Source of the DNA: a virus
Virus record (IMG/VR): IMGVR_UViG_3300032182_000273
Location: 1-26,727 of that record
Length of the DNA: 26,727 nucleotides
Direction: 5' to 3' (one strand)
A program made the translations under genes and the position numbers. How positions within the stretch are numbered: the first letter of the stretch is position 1; each line of letters begins with the position of its first letter. The notes under the pieces were generated by a model. It had not been told where the DNA came from, did no database searches, and was given only the letters and a program-made list of their open reading frames with translations. Shown in pieces: positions 14,204 through 22,933 of this stretch.

Positions 14204-14433
14204 AGTGTACTAAAAAATGTATTAATCAATGTTTGAATGTTATCAGGTAAAGAAGAAATATCGTCTCCTTGATTATAGTTTTCTTTTCTTTTAGTTGATG
14301 TCTTTACCTGAAAAGGAGTTTCCGAGTTAGAATCAAAATTATATTGTTCAGTTGTATATACCACCTCCACATATGGATCACTAATACGCGGATATTTAAA
14401 TTGAACTGCCGAAATAAATGTTGTACTGTCCAT
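14200..14433 (-). CDS. Small hypothetical protein in the fibre cluster (77 aa)
   Basis: Not recognised. The product begins MDSTTFISAVQFKYPRISDP and has strand-like segments (YVEVVYTTEQYNFD), a basic patch (KTSTKRKENYNQ) and a C-terminal helix (NIQTLINTFFSTL). It sits among fibre genes with a promoter box 10 nt before its ATG and couples to the 65-aa gene by ATGA. A minor virion or assembly protein is the natural guess. Confidence 0.62.
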   Translation of the reverse strand: MDSTTFISAVQFKYPRISDPYVEVVYTTEQYNFDSNSETPFQVKTSTKRKENYNQGDDISSLPDNIQTLINTFFSTL

Positions 14434-14443
14434 GGTTTTTAGA

Positions 14444-14450
14444 TATTTAG
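14444..14450 (-). promoter_or_regulatory. Late-promoter-like box CTAAATA after the first Gly-rich paralogue
   Basis: The minus strand reads ATCCTAAATATCTAAAAACC directly before the ATG at 14433. TAA in the box is the stop codon of the 536-aa gene. Ten nt separate box and start codon, so the leader would be about 5 nt. Confidence 0.5.
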
Positions 14451-14698
14451 GATGAAGGTGGTGTACCTATTTGTCTCATGTTCTGCCAAGTAGAACTACT
14501 ATTAACACTTACTTGACTATCTGGATCTTCTGTCTTGATTTCTACGGGTATTTCACTATCATTGATATTAATTTGCTGTGAGAATATATACTGCTGGTTT
14601 AAGTCAGGAACAACAGTATCAATATCTGGATTAGGATAAGCGTTAGGAGATAATGGTTGCCCTTCAGCATCAAATGTTTCTTCTAAACGTGGTGCTCT
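14447..14698 (-). repeat. Shared C-terminal fibre module, copy 1
   Basis: This segment encodes RAPRLEETFDAEGQPLSPNA through to NMRQIGTPPSS. It closely matches copies at 16058..16294 and 18684..18932. The DNA is also similar: both this copy and 18684..18932 contain CTATTTGTCTCATGTT and GGATAAGCGTTAGGAGATA on the plus strand. Confidence 0.85.
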
Positions 14699-16057
14699 AG
14701 TTGTACAATTAAAAGTATAACTATCCGTCCCAATACTTATCGAGTAAGAACGAGTAGTTGTTTGACCAACAACAAATCCACCAGAAGTACCACCGGGAGT
14801 TCTTGATTGATTGAACGGGGCAGATGTATATCTCACAAAAATAAATTTCTGTGTAGTGGGAACCAAAATTTGATTTGTAGTCCAACTGCTAGCATTTAAA
14901 CTGAGTCTTGTTCCTACACCAGAGACAGAATTACATCTACAAGGCATATCAGTTGTATTTCCCCAATCAACCCTAGAATAGTAATCTTGATCGTCTTCTG
15001 CGTTTAGAATAGTATTTCCACTAGCAGTTTTAGTTCCACCGCTGCTGGTTCCGATTGGTATACCATTTCCTAAAGTTTTAGGACCTGGATTGTTATCGTT
15101 AAATACTCTGGCTGTTGTAGAACTGAATGTTCTTAAGGTCGGACTAGCAATAGTATTTCTTGCTTCCAAAACATATGTTCTAGTTGCCGGAGAATTAGAT
15201 CCTGCAGTTGAATTTAATCCTGTATTAATAGTAGTGGTATTACCAGTTGCTGCTGTACCCAATCCAGTGGCAACAATAGGACCACTAGAACTATTTGCTC
15301 TAATACGGACAGCATTAGCAAGAGTGACACCCCATTGGAAAGTTACATTACTGCTTGGATTGCCATTTGCAGATGTCTGAGTTGTCGATGTAAAGAAAGA
15401 AATACTTGGTGGAGTAAAATTATAGATTAGTCTAGCGCCACCTCGAGCCCCTGATCCTGCTGGGGCTTCTGTTTGCGTGAATCCGCCAGGTCCGAAAGAG
15501 ATCTCGATTTTATTACCAGCACCTCCACCACCCATCGTTCCTCCATTAGTACCAGCAGGTCCTTGACAGGCACCACCATATCCTATTCCCTGCCCTCCTT
15601 GATTGTCACTATTTCCTCTAGGGCATCCCCCAGCACCGCCACCGACTCCATCAGGGTTTCCATCATCATCACCACCAGATCTTCCAGGTCTTACACTATC
15701 ACCGGGACCAAACTGGCCTCCGCCACCTCCACCTCCACCATTATCATCTGTTCCTCTACCTCCACCATTAGCTTGAATAGTAAGTCCGCTCCATCCAGAA
15801 ATGAAACTACTACCCCCGCTGTTATTAATACTTCCACCGCTACCAACTCTAATGCTTATATTTTGACCATTTGATACAGGTCTTGCGGGTCCGGCGGAAA
15901 CCCATCCGCCACCGCCGCCTCCGCCTCCTTGACGGTCATTATCATCATCACGATATCCACCTCCACCTCCACCAATGACAACACCCCTCATACTAATTAC
16001 GCCAAAGGGAACATTAAAATTATAATTTCCTGGTGAGTTATAATTGACGTTAATCAT
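14447..16057 (-). CDS. Gly-rich tail fibre/adhesin protein, paralogue 1 (536 aa)
   Basis: The N-terminus, MINVNYNSPGNYNFNVPFGV, is a strand that opens a glycine-rich domain (about residues 25-205, with runs of 6-8 Gly). Such domains in phage adhesins can pack as polyglycine helices with variable loops that bind the host. Next come an Ig-like region (about 215-325), a region with 'TTQKFIFVRYTSAPFNQSRT' and the C-terminal module starting RAPRLEETF. The order matches the 551- and 873-aa neighbours, so this is a tandem family. The ATG abuts the upstream stop (TAAATG), and no clear ribosome site is seen, suggesting reinitiation. It is probably a virion fibre or tip protein. Confidence 0.8.
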   Translation of the reverse strand: MINVNYNSPGNYNFNVPFGVISMRGVVIGGGGGGYRDDDNDRQGGGGGGGGWVSAGPARPVSNGQNISIRVGSGGSINNSGGSSFISGWSGLTIQANGGGRGTDDNGGGGGGGGQFGPGDSVRPGRSGGDDDGNPDGVGGGAGGCPRGNSDNQGGQGIGYGGACQGPAGTNGGTMGGGGAGNKIEISFGPGGFTQTEAPAGSGARGGARLIYNFTPPSISFFTSTTQTSANGNPSSNVTFQWGVTLANAVRIRANSSSGPIVATGLGTAATGNTTTINTGLNSTAGSNSPATRTYVLEARNTIASPTLRTFSSTTARVFNDNNPGPKTLGNGIPIGTSSGGTKTASGNTILNAEDDQDYYSRVDWGNTTDMPCRCNSVSGVGTRLSLNASSWTTNQILVPTTQKFIFVRYTSAPFNQSRTPGGTSGGFVVGQTTTRSYSISIGTDSYTFNCTTRAPRLEETFDAEGQPLSPNAYPNPDIDTVVPDLNQQYIFSQQININDSEIPVEIKTEDPDSQVSVNSSSTWQNMRQIGTPPSS

Positions 16058-16294
16058 TTATGGAGTACCTATCTCTCTCATGTCTTGGAACCCACCAGTA
16101 TTTATTGAGACTTGAACATCAGGATTATCTGTTTTTATTTCAGAAGAAACTTCAATGTCATTCATATTTGCTGTATTGGTAATAATATAGGCATCGCTAG
16201 GATTAAATGTCGTATCAATATCTGGATTAGGATAAGCATCTGGTGATAAAGGCAATCCATCAAAGTTAAAAGTTTCTTCAAGGATTGGTGCTCT
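16058..16294 (-). repeat. Shared C-terminal fibre module, copy 2
   Basis: This segment encodes RAPILEETFNFDGLPLSPDA to MREIGTP. It is the most divergent of the three copies and lacks the final PSS. Confidence 0.8.
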
Positions 16295-18679
16295 AGTAGT
16301 TACATTAAATGATGAAGATTGTGTACCAAAAGAAAAGTTAATTGTTTGTGTATTAGTCTGACCTAAAGTTTGTCCTGCTTGGTTTTGACCACTAGGAGTT
16401 CTATCAGAATTAAATGGTGGCGAAGTATATTCTACATAGAAAAAACTTTGTGTTGTGGGAATTAGAACATTAGTATCCCATGTTATAGCATCTGCTGATA
16501 CTCTCACCCCAGCACTACCATTAGCAAATGTATTCATATCAACTCCTGTAAAATCTACCCGAGTATAATATACCACATTAGGTTCTAATGATGTTATATT
16601 AAGTGTACCAGGAGATGCTGTTGTCCCTGGAGTAATACTAGTGGGGGTATTATCATTAAGAGCACTTACTGTTATAGTTTGTGATGCTGTTCCGGCAGCA
16701 TTAGTAACAGTCATTGTGTAATCTCTTGTCCGAGGAGAAGTAACTCCTGCTTCGGATTGCCCTACATCGTTGACAACTAACGTACCACTACTTCCAGAAA
16801 CAGAATAAGAAGTAACGCCACTTTGTATTGTAAATGTTGTAGCAACAGAGTTACCACTACCATCTTCACTAGTATATGACCAACTAATTATGGTACTAGA
16901 AGAAGGAACACCATTGGAACTTGTTATAGGATTAGGAGAGGCAGAAAATACATCGATAGTTGGAGGTATAGCAACAATAGCTATTTCAGCACTAACAAAG
17001 GTAGCACCCGAAGATTCCGAAATACTAAAGTTAGTGGCAAAACTAGCATTTAATACAGGGATTTCTACTGGTGAATAAATCTGAAGAGGATTTACAGCAG
17101 GGTCTGGGAGTCCACCGGCATATGAAGATCCACCACCTCCACCTCCACCAAAGTATCCGCCAAAATCAAAGTCAGTGTCCCATCCACCGCCGCCACCGCC
17201 GCCGCCGTAGTAACCTTGTCCACCATCGCCACCAGTTCCATCAACACCATCACCACCAGCACCGCCACCAGCACCAGGAATGTTGTAGTTGATTGTTATA
17301 TATCCAGTATCAGAATCTGACTCTTCTAATATAGCCGGAGCAATAGTATGATAGTTTGGGTTGTAATATCCATCTCCTCCACTGCCGGGGTATCCACAGA
17401 TATGATTACCAGCAGCAGAGTCAATACCACCAAGACCGCTATTGAAACCTCCACCTCCACCACCGGATCCACCATTAGCATTAAATCCATTACCGCCAGA
17501 TGCGGCAGTGCCACCTACACTAGGCACTACACCACCTAAATCAGAAAGGATAATGCTAGTTGTTCCAGGATTGTCTCCAGCTATGAAATTGGTTGCAGTA
17601 ACATTAGCGGCAGCGCCTGGACCACCACCACCACCGCCAGCAGCAACAACAATATCACCGTTAAATGCTATAGCGGCGGCTCCACCTCCGCCACCTCCAC
17701 CACCAGAAGTTCCCCAAGTTTCACTGCCGATTGCTAGACCACCCGTACCACCAGAATTAGCTCCAACAGCGCCAAATCCACCTACAACAGTACCAGCTCC
17801 AGTTTGACCATTGCCACCATTATTGCCAGAGATAATATCTAATGTTAGACCAGCAACTCCGGTGATACTACCAGATATTTTCTGTCCTCGTCCCCCTTCT
17901 CCACCAGGATTGTTATTGAAAGTTGGAGGTGAACCTATTAGTAGAAAAGAATCACCACCAGAACCACCTTTACCGCCATGTATGACGTAGTTTATCTGAT
18001 CAACCGAAGCAGGTATTGTAATATTTGTGTTACCTGATGTAAATGTTTCCCCAAATGTTCCTACATTTCCATTAGGATCCCATAATCCTCCAGGTTGAGC
18101 AGGAACATTTGCAAGATCACCACCAGATACTCCAGCAGTTCCACCAATACCAGACAAATATCCGAGTGTAGTTCCGCCTCCTCCACCTGTAGAACCATTT
18201 AAGTCTTGACCAGCTGCTCCACTTGGAGATCCAGCATTACCACCAAGAGTATTTCCAGGTCTAGGTGGATGACCAGTGCCGAGGAAAGAGAGATCATCTC
18301 TAGGAACACCTTCTCTTCCACCACCACCAGCCATCATTATGATACGACCAGCATCACCATTGTTATCATAGAATACGCCAGCATAGTCATAGTCACCCTT
18401 TACAACAGTTAAGTAATTGCCAGATTCAATACGAACTGTTCCGGTAACTCTACTTCCATATCCACCATTTCCAAGTGCTGGATCGGCTCCAGGGGGAGCA
18501 TTATCAGGAAGAAGTCCTCTTCTACCGTCAAGTCGAAAAGTTATATCGTAAGTAGTTCCTGCTTGGAACACACCACTTTCATCATTTATTTGAAGTAGGC
18601 AGATATCACCCGGAAAGGAGTAATTTGTGAAGTTAGTAATATCTGTGATAGGACCTTGATTAATAAGTTCTATTGTCAT
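16058..18679 (-). CDS. Gly-rich tail fibre/adhesin protein, paralogue 2 (873 aa)
   Basis: This protein shares the rear half of the 536- and 551-aa neighbours: an Ig-like region (from about 570, 'PTIDVFSASPNPITSSNGVP'), 'TTQSFFYVEYTSPPFNSDRT' and the RAP...IGTP module. Its front differs. It has its own 60-residue N-terminus (MTIELINQGPITDITNFTNY) and two successive glycine-rich blocks (about 63-215 and 230-530) separated by a strand, 'NTNITIPASVDQINYVIHGG'. That strand is the usual opening of such a block, so the front appears internally duplicated. It starts 4 nt after the previous stop with an A-rich spacer and no good ribosome site. Probably a virion adhesin subunit. Confidence 0.8.
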   Translation of the reverse strand: MTIELINQGPITDITNFTNYSFPGDICLLQINDESGVFQAGTTYDITFRLDGRRGLLPDNAPPGADPALGNGGYGSRVTGTVRIESGNYLTVVKGDYDYAGVFYDNNGDAGRIIMMAGGGGREGVPRDDLSFLGTGHPPRPGNTLGGNAGSPSGAAGQDLNGSTGGGGGTTLGYLSGIGGTAGVSGGDLANVPAQPGGLWDPNGNVGTFGETFTSGNTNITIPASVDQINYVIHGGKGGSGGDSFLLIGSPPTFNNNPGGEGGRGQKISGSITGVAGLTLDIISGNNGGNGQTGAGTVVGGFGAVGANSGGTGGLAIGSETWGTSGGGGGGGGAAAIAFNGDIVVAAGGGGGGPGAAANVTATNFIAGDNPGTTSIILSDLGGVVPSVGGTAASGGNGFNANGGSGGGGGGFNSGLGGIDSAAGNHICGYPGSGGDGYYNPNYHTIAPAILEESDSDTGYITINYNIPGAGGGAGGDGVDGTGGDGGQGYYGGGGGGGGWDTDFDFGGYFGGGGGGGSSYAGGLPDPAVNPLQIYSPVEIPVLNASFATNFSISESSGATFVSAEIAIVAIPPTIDVFSASPNPITSSNGVPSSSTIISWSYTSEDGSGNSVATTFTIQSGVTSYSVSGSSGTLVVNDVGQSEAGVTSPRTRDYTMTVTNAAGTASQTITVSALNDNTPTSITPGTTASPGTLNITSLEPNVVYYTRVDFTGVDMNTFANGSAGVRVSADAITWDTNVLIPTTQSFFYVEYTSPPFNSDRTPSGQNQAGQTLGQTNTQTINFSFGTQSSSFNVTTRAPILEETFNFDGLPLSPDAYPNPDIDTTFNPSDAYIITNTANMNDIEVSSEIKTDNPDVQVSINTGGFQDMREIGTP

Positions 18680-18683
18680 TTTT

Positions 18684-18932
18684 TTAAGATGATGGTGGAG
18701 TTCCTATTTGTCTCATGTTTTGATATCCTCCGCTATTAACACTTACTTGAGTGTCCGGATCATCAGTTTTAATCTCAACACCAACTTCGGCGTCGTCCGA
18801 GATAACAGTATTACTAAAAATATAAGGTTGATTTACATCCGGTTCTAAGGTATCAATGTCTGGATCAGGATAAGCGTTAGGAGATAGTGGTTGACCTTCA
18901 TAGTCAAAATCTTCCTGGAGAACAGGTGCTCT
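18684..18932 (-). repeat. Shared C-terminal fibre module, copy 3
   Basis: This segment encodes RAPVLQEDFDYEGQPLSPNA to NMRQIGTPPSS. It is closest to copy 1, including the identical ending, which suggests a recent duplication or gene conversion between paralogues 1 and 3. Confidence 0.85.
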
Positions 18933-20339
18933 AGTTGTAACTGTCACCGTAACATTATCAGTTCCACAAGTAAAAGAAATATTTTTGCTATTAGTTTGTC
19001 CAATAACTTTACCATTACTATTAGTACCACCAGGAGTTCTGGATGTATTAAACTCAGGAGATGTAAATCTTACATAAAACTCGTTATTAGTACCTGTTGT
19101 AGTTAATCTAGAAGGTCCAAAAGTGCTGTTATTTAAACTTACCTCAGTATCTGTTCCGGCAGTAACCTGAGTATTCATATCTACTCCGGTTGGTCTATAT
19201 CGTATAGAATACACTGTGTCTGGTTCTAAAGCACTTAGTTCAGTATCATCTACTGTCTGTGTACCATTCTGATTTACAACACTAGTAGGATTGTTGTCAT
19301 TTCTTACATTGGCAGTGGCACTAGTGCTAGTACCAACATTGGGTTGTCCAGGACGAGTTTGTCGAGCAACTAAATACAAAGTTTTTTGAGCAGGACTAGT
19401 AACTCCTGCTACCGACGTTAATTCAGTGTCTAGATCTACACTCCCACTGCCAGTTACACCATCATAGACGAGATTGTCCACAAGTAGATTTCCCGGAGAT
19501 CCAAAAGCAGCATCTCTTATTCGTAGATCAGTAGCAAACTGAACGCCGGTCCAACTACATGTATTTACAGACGACGGGACACCAGTTGTTGAGTTTTGAG
19601 CCTCAACAGTAAAAGTTCCGATTACTGGATCTTCAAACTCATATTGTATTCTAGCGCCTCCAGTTCCTCCATTTCCTGCTTGACTTGTTGCACCGGTTCC
19701 GGTTCCACCTCCGCCTCCACCATAAGTTCCACCAACTCCGTTACTAGGACATGGCTGACCACCTCCTCCAAATCCTATTCCTTTACCACCATTTCCAGCA
19801 AAACGGGATTCGCCGCCGGGAACACATGATACTTCTCTATATCCACAGTCACCATTTAAATTTCCAGCATTTCCTCCTCTTCCAGCACGTAGAGCAGTAG
19901 CAGCGCCACAACTACCAGATCCACCACCTTGATAAAAGTCATCTTCATTACCACCATCTTCTCCTGGTCGATTATCATCTACAGTGCCACCACAAGTTCC
20001 ACCGGGACTTCCGCCACCGCCAGATCCTCCTATTCCGCCACCAGCAACTGTGCTTTGTCCTGTAGGAGCATATCTAATACGGGTCTGACCGCCAGGGGAA
20101 GAGGAATCAGGCGGAGCAGACCCACCTGCCCCCACATTGATTGTCCATTGTTGTCCAGCAATAACAGAATGATTTCCAGCACAATAAGCGCCTCCACCAC
20201 CTCCACCACCTAAGGCATCACCATCATTATCAGCATTACCAGATCCACCAGCACCAATACAAATAGCACGTATGCTTATTACAGCAAAAGGTATAGTAAA
20301 CGTACTATCTCCAGATGATGTGTAATTAACATTAATCAT
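18684..20339 (-). CDS. Gly-rich tail fibre/adhesin protein, paralogue 3 (551 aa)
   Basis: It begins MINVNYTSSGDSTFTIPFAV, almost the same as paralogue 1. A glycine-rich domain follows (about residues 30-225) that differs in carrying several Cys (AYCAGN, GGTCGG, DCGYREVSC), which could form disulfides or metal sites. Next come an Ig-like region, 'NDNNPTS', 'VYSIRYRPTGVDMNTQ' and the RAP...GTPPSS module. The gene starts 2 nt after the 293-aa collar gene and lacks a clear ribosome site. Its likely role is a virion adhesin with a variable glycine-rich tip. All three paralogues share the back half, suggesting a common attachment surface. Confidence 0.8.
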   Translation of the reverse strand: MINVNYTSSGDSTFTIPFAVISIRAICIGAGGSGNADNDGDALGGGGGGGAYCAGNHSVIAGQQWTINVGAGGSAPPDSSSPGGQTRIRYAPTGQSTVAGGGIGGSGGGGSPGGTCGGTVDDNRPGEDGGNEDDFYQGGGSGSCGAATALRAGRGGNAGNLNGDCGYREVSCVPGGESRFAGNGGKGIGFGGGGQPCPSNGVGGTYGGGGGGTGTGATSQAGNGGTGGARIQYEFEDPVIGTFTVEAQNSTTGVPSSVNTCSWTGVQFATDLRIRDAAFGSPGNLLVDNLVYDGVTGSGSVDLDTELTSVAGVTSPAQKTLYLVARQTRPGQPNVGTSTSATANVRNDNNPTSVVNQNGTQTVDDTELSALEPDTVYSIRYRPTGVDMNTQVTAGTDTEVSLNNSTFGPSRLTTTGTNNEFYVRFTSPEFNTSRTPGGTNSNGKVIGQTNSKNISFTCGTDNVTVTVTTRAPVLQEDFDYEGQPLSPNAYPDPDIDTLEPDVNQPYIFSNTVISDDAEVGVEIKTDDPDTQVSVNSGGYQNMRQIGTPPSS

Positions 20340-20341
20340 TT

Positions 20342-21223
20342 TTAAATTTTAATAACATACTCCATGAACATATAAGGAGATACAGCGTTATCTAACTTTT
20401 GAACATTGCTAGTATTAAGAGTAACATCCGTAACCAAACCCTGTGGATCTACTGGTGTAGTATTGACAGTAAATTTAAAATCTGATTTATCCCTAAGTTC
20501 TTGTGTTCCAGGAAGATTAACACTATGGTTATGAGAGGGAGCAGCAGTAGATGTAGGTGGTGGTTCAATCTGTACTAGTTCATTAGATCCCTCAGTTCTA
20601 CCAGCATTATCTCCTCTTTCAAATGTATTAAAGAAAGCACTATCTTCCCAATTTCCAAGATATGTGTACACACCAACATTTGCTCTGTGACCATGAGCTT
20701 GGAAATTATCTTCCGTCAAGAAAGAATCTCTAGTGTTGCCTAAATTGTCTTCAGATCTAAAAATAGGATTACCATTAAAATCAACAGTTTTTTGTACAAC
20801 TTCAAAAAATCCACCATAACTAATCTGGACTTGATCTCCAACTAAACTATTGACAACTACCTCAGCACCAACTCGGTTTATAATAGAATCAGGATCCTGA
20901 GCAATATTATCGTTAATATATTCACCACTACTAAGAGAAGCAGTAACGTATTTAGATCCCAAGTCCGGAAGTTGAAAGAACTCATCATCTAGTTCATCTT
21001 TAGCAAAAGGACATTGATTTCCTACACCAATAACTCTTGCCAGAGCAGGATATAATTCTGCTCTAAGAATACTACCATCACACCTTAAAAATCCAGCTGG
21101 AATCAAATCCTTAAAGGCACCTGAATCTGGAAAATTTGTTAGAGGGAGTTGTATTGTAAAAGGTAAAATGGTCCCCGTGGTGCCGCCAAATTTTCCCTTT
21201 TCTGATGTGTAATACTTGGTCAT
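20342..21223 (-). CDS. Collar-domain tail fibre protein with two HxH motifs (293 aa)
   Basis: Residues about 18-95 form a phage tail collar domain: 'FKDLIPAGFLRCDGS', then ELYPALARVIG and FFQLPDLGSKYV. HxH motifs occur at H177-H179 (QAHGHRA) and 231-233 (PSHNHS). In T4 gp12 and gp37 such HxH motifs bind metal on the trimer axis. The protein ends SPYMFMEYVIKI, resembling the giant fibre's PYIWTRWLIKAY. The ATG overlaps the upstream stop as TAATG. It is probably a trimeric short tail fibre or fibre-tip protein. It is much shorter than T4 gp12, so an exact equivalence is not claimed. Confidence 0.85.
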   Translation of the reverse strand: MTKYYTSEKGKFGGTTGTILPFTIQLPLTNFPDSGAFKDLIPAGFLRCDGSILRAELYPALARVIGVGNQCPFAKDELDDEFFQLPDLGSKYVTASLSSGEYINDNIAQDPDSIINRVGAEVVVNSLVGDQVQISYGGFFEVVQKTVDFNGNPIFRSEDNLGNTRDSFLTEDNFQAHGHRANVGVYTYLGNWEDSAFFNTFERGDNAGRTEGSNELVQIEPPPTSTAAPSHNHSVNLPGTQELRDKSDFKFTVNTTPVDPQGLVTDVTLNTSNVQKLDNAVSPYMFMEYVIKI

Positions 21224-22932
21224 TAGTATGCTCGTATAAGAGTTAAACAGGTTACTGTTGGGGAGTTGGCGCTAATCTGAAGTTGAAAAGCATTAGGAAC
21301 ATTGTCGGGAACAATATTTGCTGATACATTAACAGAAACAAGTCCAGGAATATTTAGACTTCCGTTATCAAAAGTAATGTTAATCTCACCCTGGTGATCA
21401 TGAGCATCAATAGTATCCTTTGTCGTAATCTCCACGGGAGTGACTCGTGTAAAGCTATTAGCAGCATTATTAAACAATACTTCTGTTGGAGTTACTACAT
21501 TATCACTACCGTCGATAGGATCAGCAGGTCCTAAATCATAATTAATGCTGTTTACTTGACTACTAGCATCGCTAAATGGTAACTTACTAGAAACATCAAA
21601 TCTACCAAACTTTTTCAAGTTATCTAAAGTTCCTTTTGCTGGTGTTCCAGGATCAATTCCTCTATCAGATGACACAATACCATCAGCATCTCTTAATTTG
21701 TATACAATACCTTCAAACCATGGTTTACCAATACCATGACTTTGTGCCGCTGTTCTAATTGGAGTATGTGTTCTGGCGGGAGCAGTACCTTCAACTCCAC
21801 CTAAACTATATCTACCAACTCCAGATGAAAATGGATTTTGAATTCCAGTAACTTCTCCAGTATCTTTAGAATCATTCCATTCAAAACCAACCTCCACTTC
21901 ATCACTATCATATACAAATCCAACAAAAGGACAAGCACCTGCTCCGTCCTGATCAACTGTTCCATACCAATACTCTGTAATGGTAACTTCCGGGTTACTC
22001 CAAATACCAACACCTCTACCGGGTTGAGTAGAAGCATCATTTTTGTTAATAGTGCTATATGATCCTAGGTGAGCATGTGGAGGTAAATGTTCTCTACCTA
22101 GTTTCCTACCAACAATATTAATTGTATCGATACCAAATCCAGGAACAAATTCTAAAGGATTTCCTTCTCCATCCCTATCAATAGTTCCAGTAAAGAATGG
22201 ATTTCCGATCTGTGTTACTCTAATAAAAATATCATTACCGGGTGTAGTACCACCAACTAAGTTTCCTCTAATGATAAGCAAGTCATCAACTTCATACCCT
22301 TCTCCCTTTTCTCGTCTAGCAATCTGATATGTACCATCGATGTCTTTAATGACATTGAAAGTAGCATCAATACCAGACGTAGGTGGTACTTGAACAGGAT
22401 CAGGTTCTACAGGAACATTACCGAAGAACAAAACACCACCCGAAACTTCAGCAGTACCGCTAACAATTTCAGCACTTTGTAGTGTGCCATCAGGATCAGG
22501 TGTAAACGAGAAGTTTAAATCTGTTTGAGCAAACTCAATTCCAGGTACACCAACATCACCTTCAGGTCCAATGTAAATACCAACTACATCTAAAGCATCG
22601 GCATTATCAATACCAAACTGAGGTTGATCAGCACCAGGAGTTAATGGTCCATTATCAGGAACAGAAAAATAATCTATGTAAATATCCGCCATTCCTTTCT
22701 GATTAGGATTAGGCAGTTTAAACTGGCCAGTGTAATTAGGGAAATCTCCAGCGGAGTTTCCACCATATGTATTTTTAATAACTCTTCTCAATAATGGATA
22801 TTCAGAAGCAGTTAGCTCCTGACCATTACAAACTAACCACCCAGGAGGGATAGATGTTAATGACCCAACCCACGGAACAGCAGATCCGACAGGTTGGGCT
22901 TTAGCAGTTCTAACAGAGGAATAATTGGGCAT
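21223..22932 (-). CDS. Collar-domain tail fibre protein with two HxH motifs (569 aa)
   Basis: The collar domain is N-terminal: 'PVGSAVPWVGSLTSIPPGWL', VCNGQELTASEYPLLRRVI, then GQFKLPNPN (residues about 14-78). A central insertion at about 205-240 has 'GEGYEVDDLLIIRG' and GGTTPGND, a repeat pattern also found in the giant fibre. HxH motifs lie at 286-288 (PPHAHL) and 511-513 (DAHDHQ). The C-terminus reads NSPTVTCLTLIRAY. A short-tail-fibre (gp12-like) role is likely, with trimer and metal binding inferred. GGAA lies 7 nt before the ATG and the upstream stop is 1 nt away. Confidence 0.85.
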   Translation of the reverse strand: MPNYSSVRTAKAQPVGSAVPWVGSLTSIPPGWLVCNGQELTASEYPLLRRVIKNTYGGNSAGDFPNYTGQFKLPNPNQKGMADIYIDYFSVPDNGPLTPGADQPQFGIDNADALDVVGIYIGPEGDVGVPGIEFAQTDLNFSFTPDPDGTLQSAEIVSGTAEVSGGVLFFGNVPVEPDPVQVPPTSGIDATFNVIKDIDGTYQIARREKGEGYEVDDLLIIRGNLVGGTTPGNDIFIRVTQIGNPFFTGTIDRDGEGNPLEFVPGFGIDTINIVGRKLGREHLPPHAHLGSYSTINKNDASTQPGRGVGIWSNPEVTITEYWYGTVDQDGAGACPFVGFVYDSDEVEVGFEWNDSKDTGEVTGIQNPFSSGVGRYSLGGVEGTAPARTHTPIRTAAQSHGIGKPWFEGIVYKLRDADGIVSSDRGIDPGTPAKGTLDNLKKFGRFDVSSKLPFSDASSQVNSINYDLGPADPIDGSDNVVTPTEVLFNNAANSFTRVTPVEITTKDTIDAHDHQGEINITFDNGSLNIPGLVSVNVSANIVPDNVPNAFQLQISANSPTVTCLTLIRAY

Positions 22933-22933
22933 A

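Noticed and set aside
17442-17807. Another Pro-rich plus-strand frame of 121 codons
   Set aside because: Same reason: it is the complement of glycine runs in paralogue 2.
21351-21357. A fifth CTAAATA box inside the 569-aa gene
   Set aside because: It lies within coding sequence, 128 nt before the next start, and is best read as a chance match, although an internal promoter is not excluded.
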